In this document: one piece after another, positions 44,637-52,364 of the stretch
Position numbering within the stretch: position 1 is the stretch's first letter
How the letters are laid out: every line of letters begins with the position of its first letter
Assembly (NCBI RefSeq): GCF_900115265.1
Contig: NZ_FOVU01000015.1
Span: 43,291-107,290, forward strand
Reading direction: 5' to 3'
DNA from: Bradyrhizobium sp. Ghvi
Lineage (GTDB): Bacteria > Pseudomonadota > Alphaproteobacteria > Rhizobiales > Xanthobacteraceae
Length of the DNA: 64,000 bases
Position numbers and translations under genes: made by a program
The notes under the pieces: model-generated
Database searches by the model: none
Seen by the model: the letters and a program-made list of their open reading frames with translations, nothing else
Told to the model about the DNA's origin: nothing

Positions 44637-44861
44637 TTAGGCTGGCGCCTGGTATCGAGGAAAGGATGTGTCGACCACGCAGGTGTTGTCGACCGGACAG
44701 GCGGCGACACATTGCGGCTCGTCGAAATGGCCAACACATTCAGTGCATTTCGCCGCTTCAATGACAAAGCTCCCGCCTTTTTCCGAGATAGCAACGTTCG
44801 GGCATAAGGGTTCGCAGGCTGAGCAGCCCGTACACTGAGAGGCGATGATCTTGAATGGCAC
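44637..44861 (-). CDS. fdxN: 2[4Fe-4S] ferredoxin FdxN (FrxA)
   Basis: A 74-residue bacterial-type ferredoxin with motif CTGCSACEPLCP (first cluster) and CTECVGHFDEPQCVAACP (second cluster, with the extended spacing usual for nif ferredoxins). It follows nifB by ten bases. FdxN-type proteins supply electrons to nitrogenase or to NifB chemistry. In Bradyrhizobium this gene is also called frxA. Confidence 0.93.
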   Translation of the reverse strand: MPFKIIASQCTGCSACEPLCPNVAISEKGGSFVIEAAKCTECVGHFDEPQCVAACPVDNTCVVDTSFPRYQAPA

Positions 44862-44871
44862 ATATTCCCCC

Positions 44872-46419
44872 TTACGCTGCAGAGATCAGAGATCGTTGCG
44901 GGAGCGCGGCGTCTCCTCGCCGCACGTGCTGGATCTCCCCGCGTTTCACCTTATCCAGATAGATTTTGAACCAGGCGATCGCCGACTTCTCAATGAACTC
45001 ATGGGCGTATTGATCGACCGGCTCGATCCCCGCCTTGATCAGATTGCTTTTCGGGCAGCCACCGATCTTAGATACGAAGACCGCGTGGCAGTCATGGATG
45101 CCACGCACGATGGCGGTCAGCCTGTCCTCCTCGCCATAACTGCCTTGGCAGTAAACGTCCACGCGGCGGTGGCCGACGAATTTGGCGCCGGATGCAGAAA
45201 GTTCGTAAATCTGGAATTCCTTTGCATGCCCAAAGTGCTGGTTGATCAACCCTGCGCCCTTGGTTGCGACGGCCACTAGAAGAGTGATCGCGCTCATCTC
45301 TCCGGCACATTCCGCAAGTTCCTTTTGGGCGGCCGCGACTTTAGCGGCACGCTCATCCTCTATCCTGCCCTGATATGCCTTGCGCATCTCCATGTCATAT
45401 TGGACGTCCATTCTCATCACCTGATCGGTGGTGAACTCTGCACTGCGATCCTCCCCGAGTAGACCGACCGCATCGGCGCGGCACTGGCGGCAATGCCGCA
45501 TCATTTTTATCTCTCCTTCGCAGGCATCATGCAGCACCTTCAACTCCTGCGCCGTCGGTCCGCGCTGACCGTTGAGGCCAAATACTGTGCCGTGCTCAGG
45601 CGCGGAGATCAGCGGCATGATATTGTGAAGGAAGGCACCGCGCGACTTGACCGCCTTGTTGACCTCGACGAGGTGGTCGTCGTTGATGTTTGGGATCATC
45701 ACCGAGTTGACCTTGCATAGGATACCCCGTTCGCTAAGCATCTCGAGGCCCTGCAGCTGGCGATCGGTCAGTATCTTTGCCGCGTCGACGCCGGTGTATC
45801 GCTTGTGGTTGAAGAAGATCCACGGATAGATCTTGGCGCCGATTTCGGGATCGACCATGTTGATCGTGATGGTGACGTGGTCAATTTTGGACCTGGCGAT
45901 GGTATCAACATGATCTGGCAGAGCCAGTCCATTGGTTGACAGGCACAGTTTGATGTCGGGGGCGGCCTTGGCGACCAGCTCGAACGTCTTGAACGTCTTT
46001 GCTGGATTGGCGAGGGGATCGCCGGGACCAGCGATGCCAAGCACGGTCATCTGCGGAATGGTGGTCGCGACCGCGAGCACTTTTCTTACCGCCTGCTCAG
46101 GAGTGAGCTTCTCGCTCACCACGCCCGGACGCGATTCATTGGCGCAGTCGTATTTTCGGTTGCAGTAATTGCACTGGATGTTGCAGGCAGGCGCGACCGC
46201 GACATGCATCCGGGCGTAATGATGATGCGCTCCTTCACTGTAGCAGGGATGGTTCTTGACCTTTTCCCAGATTTCGGACGGCAGATCGCGTTGACCTGCC
46301 TGGGAGCCGCAGCTCGCCTGCCCGGTCTTGGCCGAAGCGCGGCAGCCGGCGGACTGCATCATCCTGCCGCTATCCACTGCAGCTTTCACATATTTTCCGC
46401 GTTCGACGACCGCGTTCAT
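44872..46419 (-). CDS. nifB: FeMo-cofactor core synthase NifB
   Basis: NifB is the radical-SAM enzyme that fuses two [4Fe-4S] clusters into the 8Fe-9S-C core (NifB-co). The 515-residue product has the radical-SAM motif C79-x3-C83-x2-C86 in ACNIQCNYCNRKYDC, further cluster Cys (C60, and CRQC near 300), and a C-terminal NifX-like domain (about 385-500, VAVATKGAGLINQHFGHAKE). ATG at 46419 with AGGGA eight bases upstream is preferred to TTG at 46437. A sigma-54 promoter and NifA site lie upstream. Confidence 0.97.
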   Translation of the reverse strand: MNAVVERGKYVKAAVDSGRMMQSAGCRASAKTGQASCGSQAGQRDLPSEIWEKVKNHPCYSEGAHHHYARMHVAVAPACNIQCNYCNRKYDCANESRPGVVSEKLTPEQAVRKVLAVATTIPQMTVLGIAGPGDPLANPAKTFKTFELVAKAAPDIKLCLSTNGLALPDHVDTIARSKIDHVTITINMVDPEIGAKIYPWIFFNHKRYTGVDAAKILTDRQLQGLEMLSERGILCKVNSVMIPNINDDHLVEVNKAVKSRGAFLHNIMPLISAPEHGTVFGLNGQRGPTAQELKVLHDACEGEIKMMRHCRQCRADAVGLLGEDRSAEFTTDQVMRMDVQYDMEMRKAYQGRIEDERAAKVAAAQKELAECAGEMSAITLLVAVATKGAGLINQHFGHAKEFQIYELSASGAKFVGHRRVDVYCQGSYGEEDRLTAIVRGIHDCHAVFVSKIGGCPKSNLIKAGIEPVDQYAHEFIEKSAIAWFKIYLDKVKRGEIQHVRRGDAALPQRSLISAA

Positions 46420-46490
46420 TTTCGCTTTTCCCTGCAAGCATCATTCGGCCACCCAGGACTATCCGTGAGCGAGCCTTAAGGAGCTGAGGT

Positions 46491-46506
46491 AGCAACTTGC
46501 ATGCCA
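46491..46506 (-). promoter_or_regulatory. -24/-12 (sigma-54) promoter of the nifB operon
   Basis: On the minus strand TGGCATGCAAGTTGCT fits TGGCAY-N5-TTGCW, about 70 bases before nifB. Confidence 0.88.
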
Positions 46507-46594
46507 TGGCGGAGACGATGAAATTGCAGCCGAGCGCCAACGAGTTAGCGGAAACGATCGTCGCTGGCGCATGGAAGATCAGCAATGATGCGCT

Positions 46595-46610
46595 TGTTGG
46601 CGATGCGACA
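46595..46610. promoter_or_regulatory. NifA upstream activator site (nifB)
   Basis: TGT-TGGCGATGCG-ACA, an exact TGT-N10-ACA, about 90 bases upstream of the nifB -24 element. Confidence 0.8.
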
Positions 46611-47069
46611 GATACGTCATTATTCTCACGCAGAGCTTCATGGCCTGCGCATTCATTCTCGCGTTAAGCTCGCCAGAACTCCATCTGAACGGGTTCTCTC
46701 GCGTTGCGGCTCTCACAATATGCCGATACGAGCTGGAATCCGGGCTTCCCAAAGAAACTACTGGTGAGCAGCGTGTCGAGCGCGCAAAGGAGCCCAATCG
46801 CAAGCGGTGTCAGACTGTGCAGCGCCGTCGCCCAGCTGCCAGCCACAGCACTGGGACTCTTGGCCAACCGAATCGCAAAAGCGACGCCAGCGATTCTCGC
46901 CAATGCCGAGGGGGGTGATACCCCTGTACTTCGCCCCACGCATCGCGCTTACCCAGCGCGGCGTGCATGGCGGCATCATACCAAGCGTCTACTATGACCG
47001 GCAGCGACAGGAGCGCCAGGGCGCAACCGCGTCGGCTCGACTGACAATGCCGTCACGGCGACTTGACGT
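46611..47069. other. intergenic stretch upstream of the nifB promoter
   Basis: About 460 bases with short frames only; no supported gene. Confidence 0.45.
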
Positions 47070-47291
47070 TTACTGCCGACGCGTACGCATTGGCTCCAGC
47101 CCGCCGCGCCAGCGCAAACCTGCCTGGCGAAACGCCTCTGGTGCGGTCGGCCCATTGGATCTGCACAGTTCGGCGTGGCCAGGACCGAGATTGGAAACAA
47201 TGCTCAACGTCCTCAGGCCGGCAGCGGCGTCCACGAGCGTCGCCTTTGCATCGGCCCTTTCGACAAACTCCGGCTGCGAAGGCGCCTTCAC
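47070..47291 (-). CDS. 73-aa ORF overlapping the nifT stop
   Basis: The frame begins with a GTG that overlaps the nifT stop (GTGA). The product has a plausible start (VKAPSQPEFVERADAKATLV, DAAAGLRTLSIVSNLGPGHA) but an Arg-rich, poorly ordered end, as if it runs out of frame. It is probably the front part of a former gene at the end of the nifS operon; no family is recognised. Confidence 0.35.
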   Translation of the reverse strand: MKAPSQPEFVERADAKATLVDAAAGLRTLSIVSNLGPGHAELCRSNGPTAPEAFRQAGLRWRGGLEPMRTRRQ

Positions 47292-47509
47292 GTAGCGTCC
47301 CCGTTCTCGCCCCGTTTTTTAGCGTTAATTGTGATCGGTAACGGGGTGTCGCTCGCCATCTCAGGCAAATCGAGCACCCAGCCATTCGCCACTTTGATCC
47401 AGCCGCCCCATAGCGTCTCGTACTCGGATTCTACGATTGGCTCTTCGAGATCCTTTTTTGGCACATAGATCGACAGGCCCTCCGGAGACCGGCGGATCAT
47501 GATTTTCAC
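47288..47509 (-). CDS. nifT: NifT (FixU)
   Basis: A 73-residue NifT/FixU protein: VKIMIRRSPEGLSIYVPKKD, LEEPIVESEYETLWGGWIKV and ANGWVLDLPEMASDTPLP follow the family pattern closely. The start is GTG at 47509, five bases after the nifS stop. Function is unclear; loss of nifT has little effect in several diazotrophs. Confidence 0.92.
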   Translation of the reverse strand: MKIMIRRSPEGLSIYVPKKDLEEPIVESEYETLWGGWIKVANGWVLDLPEMASDTPLPITINAKKRGENGDAT

Positions 47510-47514
47510 GAGAT

Positions 47515-48687
47515 CTACTCCCTGACTGCGACGCGGGACATGGCGCGCATGCGAGCCACGATGTCTGACACTGCGCACACCACCTCATCGACCTCCGCAA
47601 AGGAGGTTTCACGCGACAGAGAAAAGCGCACGGCGCCATGCGTCCGCCACTGCGGCACCTGCATGGCACGCAGAACATGCGATGGCTGCATGGAGCCGGA
47701 GTTGCAGGCTGATCCGAGCGACACAGCGATGCCCGCCCGATCGAGATGGTGAGCGATGGCTTCGCCTTCGAGATGATCGAAGGCAATATTGGCCGTGTTC
47801 GCCAACCGATTGCCGGTGTCGCCGAGCACAACGCACTCGCCATCCTTCAGGATTCCCTGCTCAAGACGGTCGCGCAAAGCGCCAATGCGATCGCGCTCAG
47901 GTTCAAGCCGCTCCGCTGCAAGCTCGGCGGCTTTTCCCAGGCCGACAATGCCGGGAATATTCTCAGTCCCGCCTCGGCGCCCTCGTTCCTGTGATCCGCC
48001 GCAGATCAGCGGCCGGAATTTTGTCCCTTTGCGCAAATATAGCGCGCCAATCCCCTTGGGACCGTGCAGTTTGTGCCCGGATAGCGACAGCATGTCGATC
48101 GCACTGTCCTTCAGGTTCACGCAGACCTTACCAATGGCCTGGACCGCATCAGTGTGGAACAGCGCGCCCGCCTCCCGAGTCAACTCGGCTAGAAACTCCA
48201 CAGGAAAGATCGTTCCGGTCTCGTTGTTGGCCCACATAACGGAGGCAATCGCTGTACGCGGCCCGAGTGCGCAGCGAAACGCCTCGATGTCGAGCCGGCC
48301 GCGGGAATCCACGGGTACGATGTGCGTCTTGACTCCTCTTGCCGCCAATTGCTCCGTTCGCGCAAGAACGGCGGAGTGCTCTACCGAGGTGGTTACGATC
48401 TCGTCGCGATCTTCCTGCGTCGCAAGCGCAGAGAGGATCGCGGCATTATTGGCCTCGGTCCCTCCCGAGGTGAAAACGATTTCTTGATCGTATGCGTTCC
48501 CTAGCAGGATACGCAAGCTACGCCGGGCCTGCCTCACAGCGGCTGCGACTTCGCTGCCAAAGGCATGCGTGGACGAGGCATTGCCGAATTGCTCAGTGAA
48601 GAACGGCAACATGGCTTGCACGACGGATGGATCGGTCCGGGTCGTTGCATTGTTATCGAGGTAAATCGGCACTCGAGTTTCGCTCAA
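47515..48687 (-). CDS. nifS: cysteine desulfurase NifS
   Basis: NifS takes sulfur from cysteine for nitrogenase Fe-S clusters. The 390-residue PLP enzyme has LDNNATTRTDP near the start, SVEHSAV with the PLP-stacking His, LSGHKLHGPKGIG with the PLP Lys and SLGSACNSGS with the active-site Cys. It starts with TTG at 48687, which overlaps the stop of the Nfu-like gene (TTGA) and follows GAGG at seven bases. Length is typical of NifS rather than the general IscS. Confidence 0.95.
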   Translation of the reverse strand: MSETRVPIYLDNNATTRTDPSVVQAMLPFFTEQFGNASSTHAFGSEVAAAVRQARRSLRILLGNAYDQEIVFTSGGTEANNAAILSALATQEDRDEIVTTSVEHSAVLARTEQLAARGVKTHIVPVDSRGRLDIEAFRCALGPRTAIASVMWANNETGTIFPVEFLAELTREAGALFHTDAVQAIGKVCVNLKDSAIDMLSLSGHKLHGPKGIGALYLRKGTKFRPLICGGSQERGRRGGTENIPGIVGLGKAAELAAERLEPERDRIGALRDRLEQGILKDGECVVLGDTGNRLANTANIAFDHLEGEAIAHHLDRAGIAVSLGSACNSGSMQPSHVLRAMQVPQWRTHGAVRFSLSRETSFAEVDEVVCAVSDIVARMRAMSRVAVRE

Positions 48688-48965
48688 TCGACTGCCTCGC
48701 CTGCAGCCGCAACGGGGATCACGCGAACCAGTTTATTGACAAGCCGCGCCCGAATGCCTTTCAGCGTCACGCTCGAAAGCTTACACAATGTGCAAGCAGC
48801 GGACCGCATGGCCATGATCCTACTGCCATCGATCCCGATCAGGTGACAGTCGCCACCATCGGGTTGCAGATTGGGTCGGATTTCTTCGAGAGCGCCGCGA
48901 ATGCGACGCTCTCTGTCTGTCGCAGTGGGCGACGATTGCATCAGTTGTTTCGGTTTGGCCGGCAT
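48684..48965 (-). CDS. Nfu-type protein (C-terminal domain of NifU only)
   Basis: A 93-residue protein matching only the C-terminal Nfu domain of NifU, with RRIRGALEEIRPNLQPDGGD and the cluster motif ACTLCKLSSVTLKGI (CxxC). Nfu domains carry a [4Fe-4S] cluster to target proteins. The N-terminal scaffold and central [2Fe-2S] domains of full NifU are absent, and no frame before it encodes them. ATG follows GAGGAGG. It is coupled to nifS. Confidence 0.88.
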   Translation of the reverse strand: MPAKPKQLMQSSPTATDRERRIRGALEEIRPNLQPDGGDCHLIGIDGSRIMAMRSAACTLCKLSSVTLKGIRARLVNKLVRVIPVAAAGEAVD

Positions 48966-49005
48966 GCTTGGATGTCCTCCTCATCAGCTGAACGATTTGT
49001 TTTCA

Positions 49006-49326
49006 TCAGCTAAACGACTTTCCGCATGAGCAGTTCGCGGTGGCGTTCGGGTTGTGAAACGTAAAGCCAGAGCTCTCCAATGCCATCACGAAATCGATGG
49101 TCGTACCGATCAGATGCTCACGGCTGTTGTTATCGACGAACACCTTCAGCCCGTCGCATTCGATCACCGCGTCGTCAGGCTTCGGTTCTTCGACAAAACC
49201 CATCTTGTATTTGAATCCATTGCAGCCGCCTGCTTCGATCATGACGCGCAGACCGCCGGTGGGGTGCGACGACGATGAAATCGCGCTCTTGATTGCGTTC
49301 ACTGCGCTATCCGTCAGGTTGATCAC
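49006..49326 (-). CDS. IscA/HesB-type Fe-S carrier
   Basis: A 106-residue A-type carrier with the three Cys ligands in GGCNGFKYKMGF and the ending ANCSCGKSFS. It is the first gene of the iscA-nfu-nifS-nifT series and has its own sigma-54 promoter 37 bases upstream, so it is a nitrogen-fixation carrier; such genes have been called iscN in rhizobia. It would accept clusters or iron for NifS-driven assembly. Confidence 0.92.
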   Translation of the reverse strand: MINLTDSAVNAIKSAISSSSHPTGGLRVMIEAGGCNGFKYKMGFVEEPKPDDAVIECDGLKVFVDNNSREHLIGTTIDFVMALESSGFTFHNPNATANCSCGKSFS

Positions 49327-49361
49327 GGCTTTCCCTCATCAGCTTAGACCCAGCTGCTAAG

Positions 49362-49377
49362 GGCAAGTCACGTGCCA
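49362..49377 (-). promoter_or_regulatory. -24/-12 (sigma-54) promoter of iscA-nfu-nifS-nifT
   Basis: On the minus strand TGGCACGTGACTTGCC carries the full TGGCAC-N5-TTGC core, 36 bases before the IscA-type gene. Confidence 0.88.
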
Positions 49378-49436
49378 GCGCGCAGACGCTTGATGATGCT
49401 CGCTTTTTCGATCGTGCCTGTTGGCGTCGAAACCGG

Positions 49437-49452
49437 TGTCGGGTTCCCGACA
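49437..49452. promoter_or_regulatory. NifA site between divergent iscA-type and 196-aa genes
   Basis: TGT-CGGGTTCCCG-ACA, an exact TGT-N10-ACA with near-perfect symmetry, 60 bases from the -24 element at 49377 and about 100-150 from the divergent gene. Confidence 0.8.
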
Positions 49453-49598
49453 AGGCTTCTTGGGGCGATAGCAGCCACTGACGCGTTTCTCTTTCTAAGC
49501 TACGGCGAAAGCCCCTACTCATGCGACGGCAAGCAATTTGCATTGCATCTGGCACCGGCCAAGGCGCCGGTGAAGAGCTTAGATCGAGGAAGAATTTA

Positions 49599-50189
49599 AT
49601 GACTGCAATCGAGAACACCGCACTCGGCAGACTTGAGAAGGAGGGCCGTCTGCTCAATGCCGTACTCAAAGGCGGGACTACCAAGCCAGGCCGGTTCGGC
49701 TTTCGAGGCGACGTGGCACTAAAATTCCAGGCTCAGGTCGCGGACGAGAAACGACCGCCGGACTATTCGATTGAGCAGGTGTTGGCGATCGCGCAGGACG
49801 GTGAACGCACTATTCCGGTGCTGGCCGGCTACCTGCATTCCTTTGCCTATCTTGCTGACGTCGCGACCGTCCTCGACGGCGCCTTAAGCCCAACCGGCAG
49901 ATACTTCATGTTCTGCAACAACGTTGATTTACTGGCGAAGTACCGAGTGAAGTTCGGTGACATTAGCTTCCACGTCCTGCCGTGCGATGAATCTACGGTC
50001 TGGAAGGAGATGATGGACCTGGTCGGGCTCAACAAGGACGAGATCAAGAAGCTCGATCCGGGCGGCAAGCTTGATTACCTCCTCGATGCCGCAAAGGGTC
50101 TCAACCTGTCCTATGAGGAGATCTCGTACGACGACGGGCTAACGAAGATGGAGCCAGTGAAAAACCGCAACGAGAACCGGCCGGTCTGA
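49599..50189 (+). CDS. 196-aa nif-region protein, unknown
   Basis: The product shows well-coded alpha/beta sequence: NTALGRLEKEGRLLNAVLKG, DYSIEQVLAIAQDGERTIPV, RYFMFCNNVDLLAKYRVKFG and VWKEMMDLVGLNKDEIKKLD. There is no signal peptide, membrane segment or metal motif (two isolated Cys only). ATG at 49599 follows GAGGAAG. It is divergent from the nifS series across a shared NifA site and convergent with a Rieske gene. No family is recognised; the position argues for a nitrogen-fixation role. Confidence 0.8.
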   Translation: MTAIENTALGRLEKEGRLLNAVLKGGTTKPGRFGFRGDVALKFQAQVADEKRPPDYSIEQVLAIAQDGERTIPVLAGYLHSFAYLADVATVLDGALSPTGRYFMFCNNVDLLAKYRVKFGDISFHVLPCDESTVWKEMMDLVGLNKDEIKKLDPGGKLDYLLDAAKGLNLSYEEISYDDGLTKMEPVKNRNENRPV

Positions 50190-50198
50190 GCGCGGTCT

Positions 50199-50594
50199 TC
50201 AGGTGTTGAGCGATGCATCGTCTTCGACAAGACGTACGCCAACGACGCAGATATCATCATCCAGAACCGCCAACGCAATCGGTGTGAGCGCTCTACCCTG
50301 ACATGGACCTTCGACGCACCGCCCGGTGCCGAGCTCGAAGGTCGAACCATGCTTGCCGCACATCAGCCGGATACCATATGGATCGAGGAATTCGTTCCGC
50401 TCCCAGTCCAAATTGACACCGTTGTGCGGGCATTTATTGGCGTAGCCAAGCACCTTTTTGCCCCAGCGCACCACGATGATGGACCACGGCCGGCGATTGC
50501 CGTGATCATCGACGACCATAAGGTGGAATCCCATGGCCCGGCGGCTCGGAATCTCGTTAAAGCCGCAAATCGCATAGATTGCATGTGGCTGCAT
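50199..50594 (-). CDS. Rieske-type [2Fe-2S] protein, nif-associated copy 2
   Basis: A 131-residue soluble Rieske protein with ligand motifs CPHNG (after LGYANK) and CGKHGSTFE, then TGRCVEGPCQGRALTPIALA. It is a paralogue of the protein at 41328-41801: both share AMGF-x-L at about residue 20-30, PW/PF-x-IIVVR, GY-x-N-x-CPH and the whole C-terminal core. It ends ten bases from the stop of the convergent 196-aa gene. No good -24/-12 element was found before it. Confidence 0.88.
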   Translation of the reverse strand: MQPHAIYAICGFNEIPSRRAMGFHLMVVDDHGNRRPWSIIVVRWGKKVLGYANKCPHNGVNLDWERNEFLDPYGIRLMCGKHGSTFELGTGRCVEGPCQGRALTPIALAVLDDDICVVGVRLVEDDASLNT

Positions 50595-51059
50595 TCATCC
50601 CTCGTTTATCGCAGGACCGTTTTTCATTGCCGTTGTGCAAGGACCGTACAAATGCCGGATCGGATCGCGTCTGTCGTAATCCACGGCGCTAGCCCATTGC
50701 AGCTCACCTACTTATCCAGGCATGTTCAGCCAAATTCGTTCGACAATTGAGGCTTTTCTGCCCTTTCCATGAAGCCTGCACAGCTGCAGCCTTCGGGTTC
50801 AGGCATTCTGCCCCATTTTCCGATAGCTACATATGCAGCCTGATCGTTGCTGCTCGTTGATGGCCACGGCCGTGGCCGGTTACGGCCTCATCTCATCGTC
50901 GCGTATCTCACCGCAGCGTAAGTGTCTTCGCAGAAACGTTGGACGGTGATCTCAGGGCGACAAGGGCGCCGCCAGCGTGCGGCCCTTAAGACCGCTGCGC
51001 CCAACGTAGAACGGTCGAATGTCCGTCAATTCAGGGCCGGCGCCGCTATTCCAGGTAAT
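50595..51059. other. intergenic stretch with a 16-bp palindrome
   Basis: About 465 bases without a gene. GGCCACGGCCGTGGCC at 50862-50877 is a perfect palindrome. Confidence 0.5.
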
Positions 51060-51540
51060 TCACCCCGGCTGCATTCTCCTCAGAACGCGCTCCAGGTAAA
51101 CTGAAGCAAAGTCGTCCGATGAATCTGAATCGTAGCTTCTCTGATGGCCGCCGTCGCTGCCCGAAGCTTTCGCAAGATACTTCGTAGGCTTGTCCACACG
51201 CTGCCACTCGTTGTTCTCATTCTTCGTCCACACCTCCGGATGTTGGTTAGGATCAAGCGCCCAGTCGTTCTCGCCCACGTTAACGAAGCCCATCTCCGCT
51301 AGGCGGGGCTCCATGCCTACTGAGGCCGGCCGCGACAAGATCAGCGGATAGTCGCCATCCTGTCGTAGCTGATATTCTAGCAAGATATCGCCAGCATTCT
51401 CGACAAGCTTCTTGGAAGAAGTAAGGAGATACTTGGGTCATGACATCATGCACATCGCCTAAAAGTCCGACAATTTTGTCACCCAACTGGATAGCTGTAA
51501 AATTTCGCTGGCTTATTTGGATCGGTGAACCCAGAAGTGT
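51060..51540 (-). pseudogene. remnant of an unknown gene
   Basis: Two well-coded minus-strand segments lie in different frames: SPIQISQRNFTAIQLGDKIV, GLLGDVHDVMTQVSPYFFQE (about 51540-51380) and LEYQLRQDGDYPLILSRPAS, MGFVNVGENDWALDPNQHPE with a Ser/Asp-rich end (51383-51060). A frame change near 51375 would join them into one protein of about 150 residues. I do not recognise the family; the acidic Ser-rich tail would suit a secreted effector, but that is a guess. Confidence 0.35.
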
Positions 51541-51855
51541 ACTCAGAATTTGTGTCGGACAAGGCTGAGCGCGCGGGGCAACGTTGCTGGAAGTTACGCC
51601 AACACCTACGACGCAACGATATCACATCGGTGGTAGATCTTAGGGTGACACATCCGCGCCCAAACCGTTGTCGAAAACCGTCTTCTTCAACCCGAATCGG
51701 GCCTCCTGCTCTTATGGCAATACTTGGGGTTTTAGCTATTCGATTTCTAATCGACACCGTTCTGACGTGCCGTCCTCACCTTGAGCTCACCTGATCAAAA
51801 GGCCACCTTTTCCTCACCCATATCCCGCCGGCCGCGACAGGACCAGTGTATTCGC
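51541..51855. other. intergenic stretch downstream of fdxB
   Basis: About 315 bases with no supported gene. Confidence 0.45.
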
Positions 51856-52152
51856 TCACGCCGCTTCCGGTACGGCTGAAGTGTGAGTCTGGCAGTTGGC
51901 CGGGCAAACCCTGGCGCATGCACCGCAGCCAATGCAGGCACCTTGATCATTCAGAACCATAATCTTCTTTTCGATCTCATCGTCGTCGTCATCGAAGTTG
52001 ACAAATTCGCCATCCTCGCTGATTCCTTTCAGCGCCATGACATCTCGGCCGCACACTTTGAAACAGCGGCCACAGCCAATGCACTTCTTGGCATCGATCG
52101 AGGTCAGGTATTGTGGCGTCCAGTCGCGTCCGTCTCGTGTTTGAAACGACAT
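51856..52152 (-). CDS. fdxB: nif-specific ferredoxin III, FdxB
   Basis: A 98-residue-class ferredoxin (97 residues from ATG 52152, which follows GAAGGGG). Cluster motifs are CIGCGRCFKVCGRDV and CIGCGACARVCPANC, separated by a long acidic insert (GEFVNFDDDDDEIEKK), the pattern of FdxB/ferredoxin III found at the end of nifENX operons. It probably donates electrons in cofactor assembly or to nitrogenase. Confidence 0.93.
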   Translation of the reverse strand: MSFQTRDGRDWTPQYLTSIDAKKCIGCGRCFKVCGRDVMALKGISEDGEFVNFDDDDDEIEKKIMVLNDQGACIGCGACARVCPANCQTHTSAVPEAA

Positions 52153-52163
52153 GCATTGCCCCT

Positions 52164-52364
52164 TCAAGTATCTTCCAGCGCCTTCAAGTGGAGGCTCTTG
52201 CGCTCAAGTTCGGCATAAGCATCATACGCCTTCTGTGCCACCACCATGATCGAGGTCCAGTTGATGGGCAATTCTTCCGAAAGGTCGTGCAGATCCATCT
52301 TGGCCTGTATCGCTTTGGCGGACACTTTCCTTAGTTCGGCTTTCAGTGCTTCACGATCTTTCAT
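52164..52364 (-). CDS. small helical NifX-associated protein (CCE_0567 type)
   Basis: A 66-residue, two-helix protein (EALKAELRKVSAKAIQAKMD, VVAQKAYDAYAELERKSLHL) of the kind found directly after the DUF269 gene in nif clusters. ATG at 52364 follows GGGGA and overlaps the stop of the preceding gene (ATGA). fdxB starts 11 bases after it. Function unknown, probably a metal-handling helper. Confidence 0.85.
   Translation of the reverse strand: MKDREALKAELRKVSAKAIQAKMDLHDLSEELPINWTSIMVVAQKAYDAYAELERKSLHLKALEDT

Noticed and set aside
49550..49565. Sigma-54 promoter for the 196-aa gene
   Set aside because: TGGCAC is perfect, but the -12 part reads AAGG instead of TTGC, so it is not listed as a promoter.
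50634..50650. NifA-like site upstream of the second Rieske gene
   Set aside because: The spacing between TGT and ACA is 11, not 10, and no -24/-12 element accompanies it.
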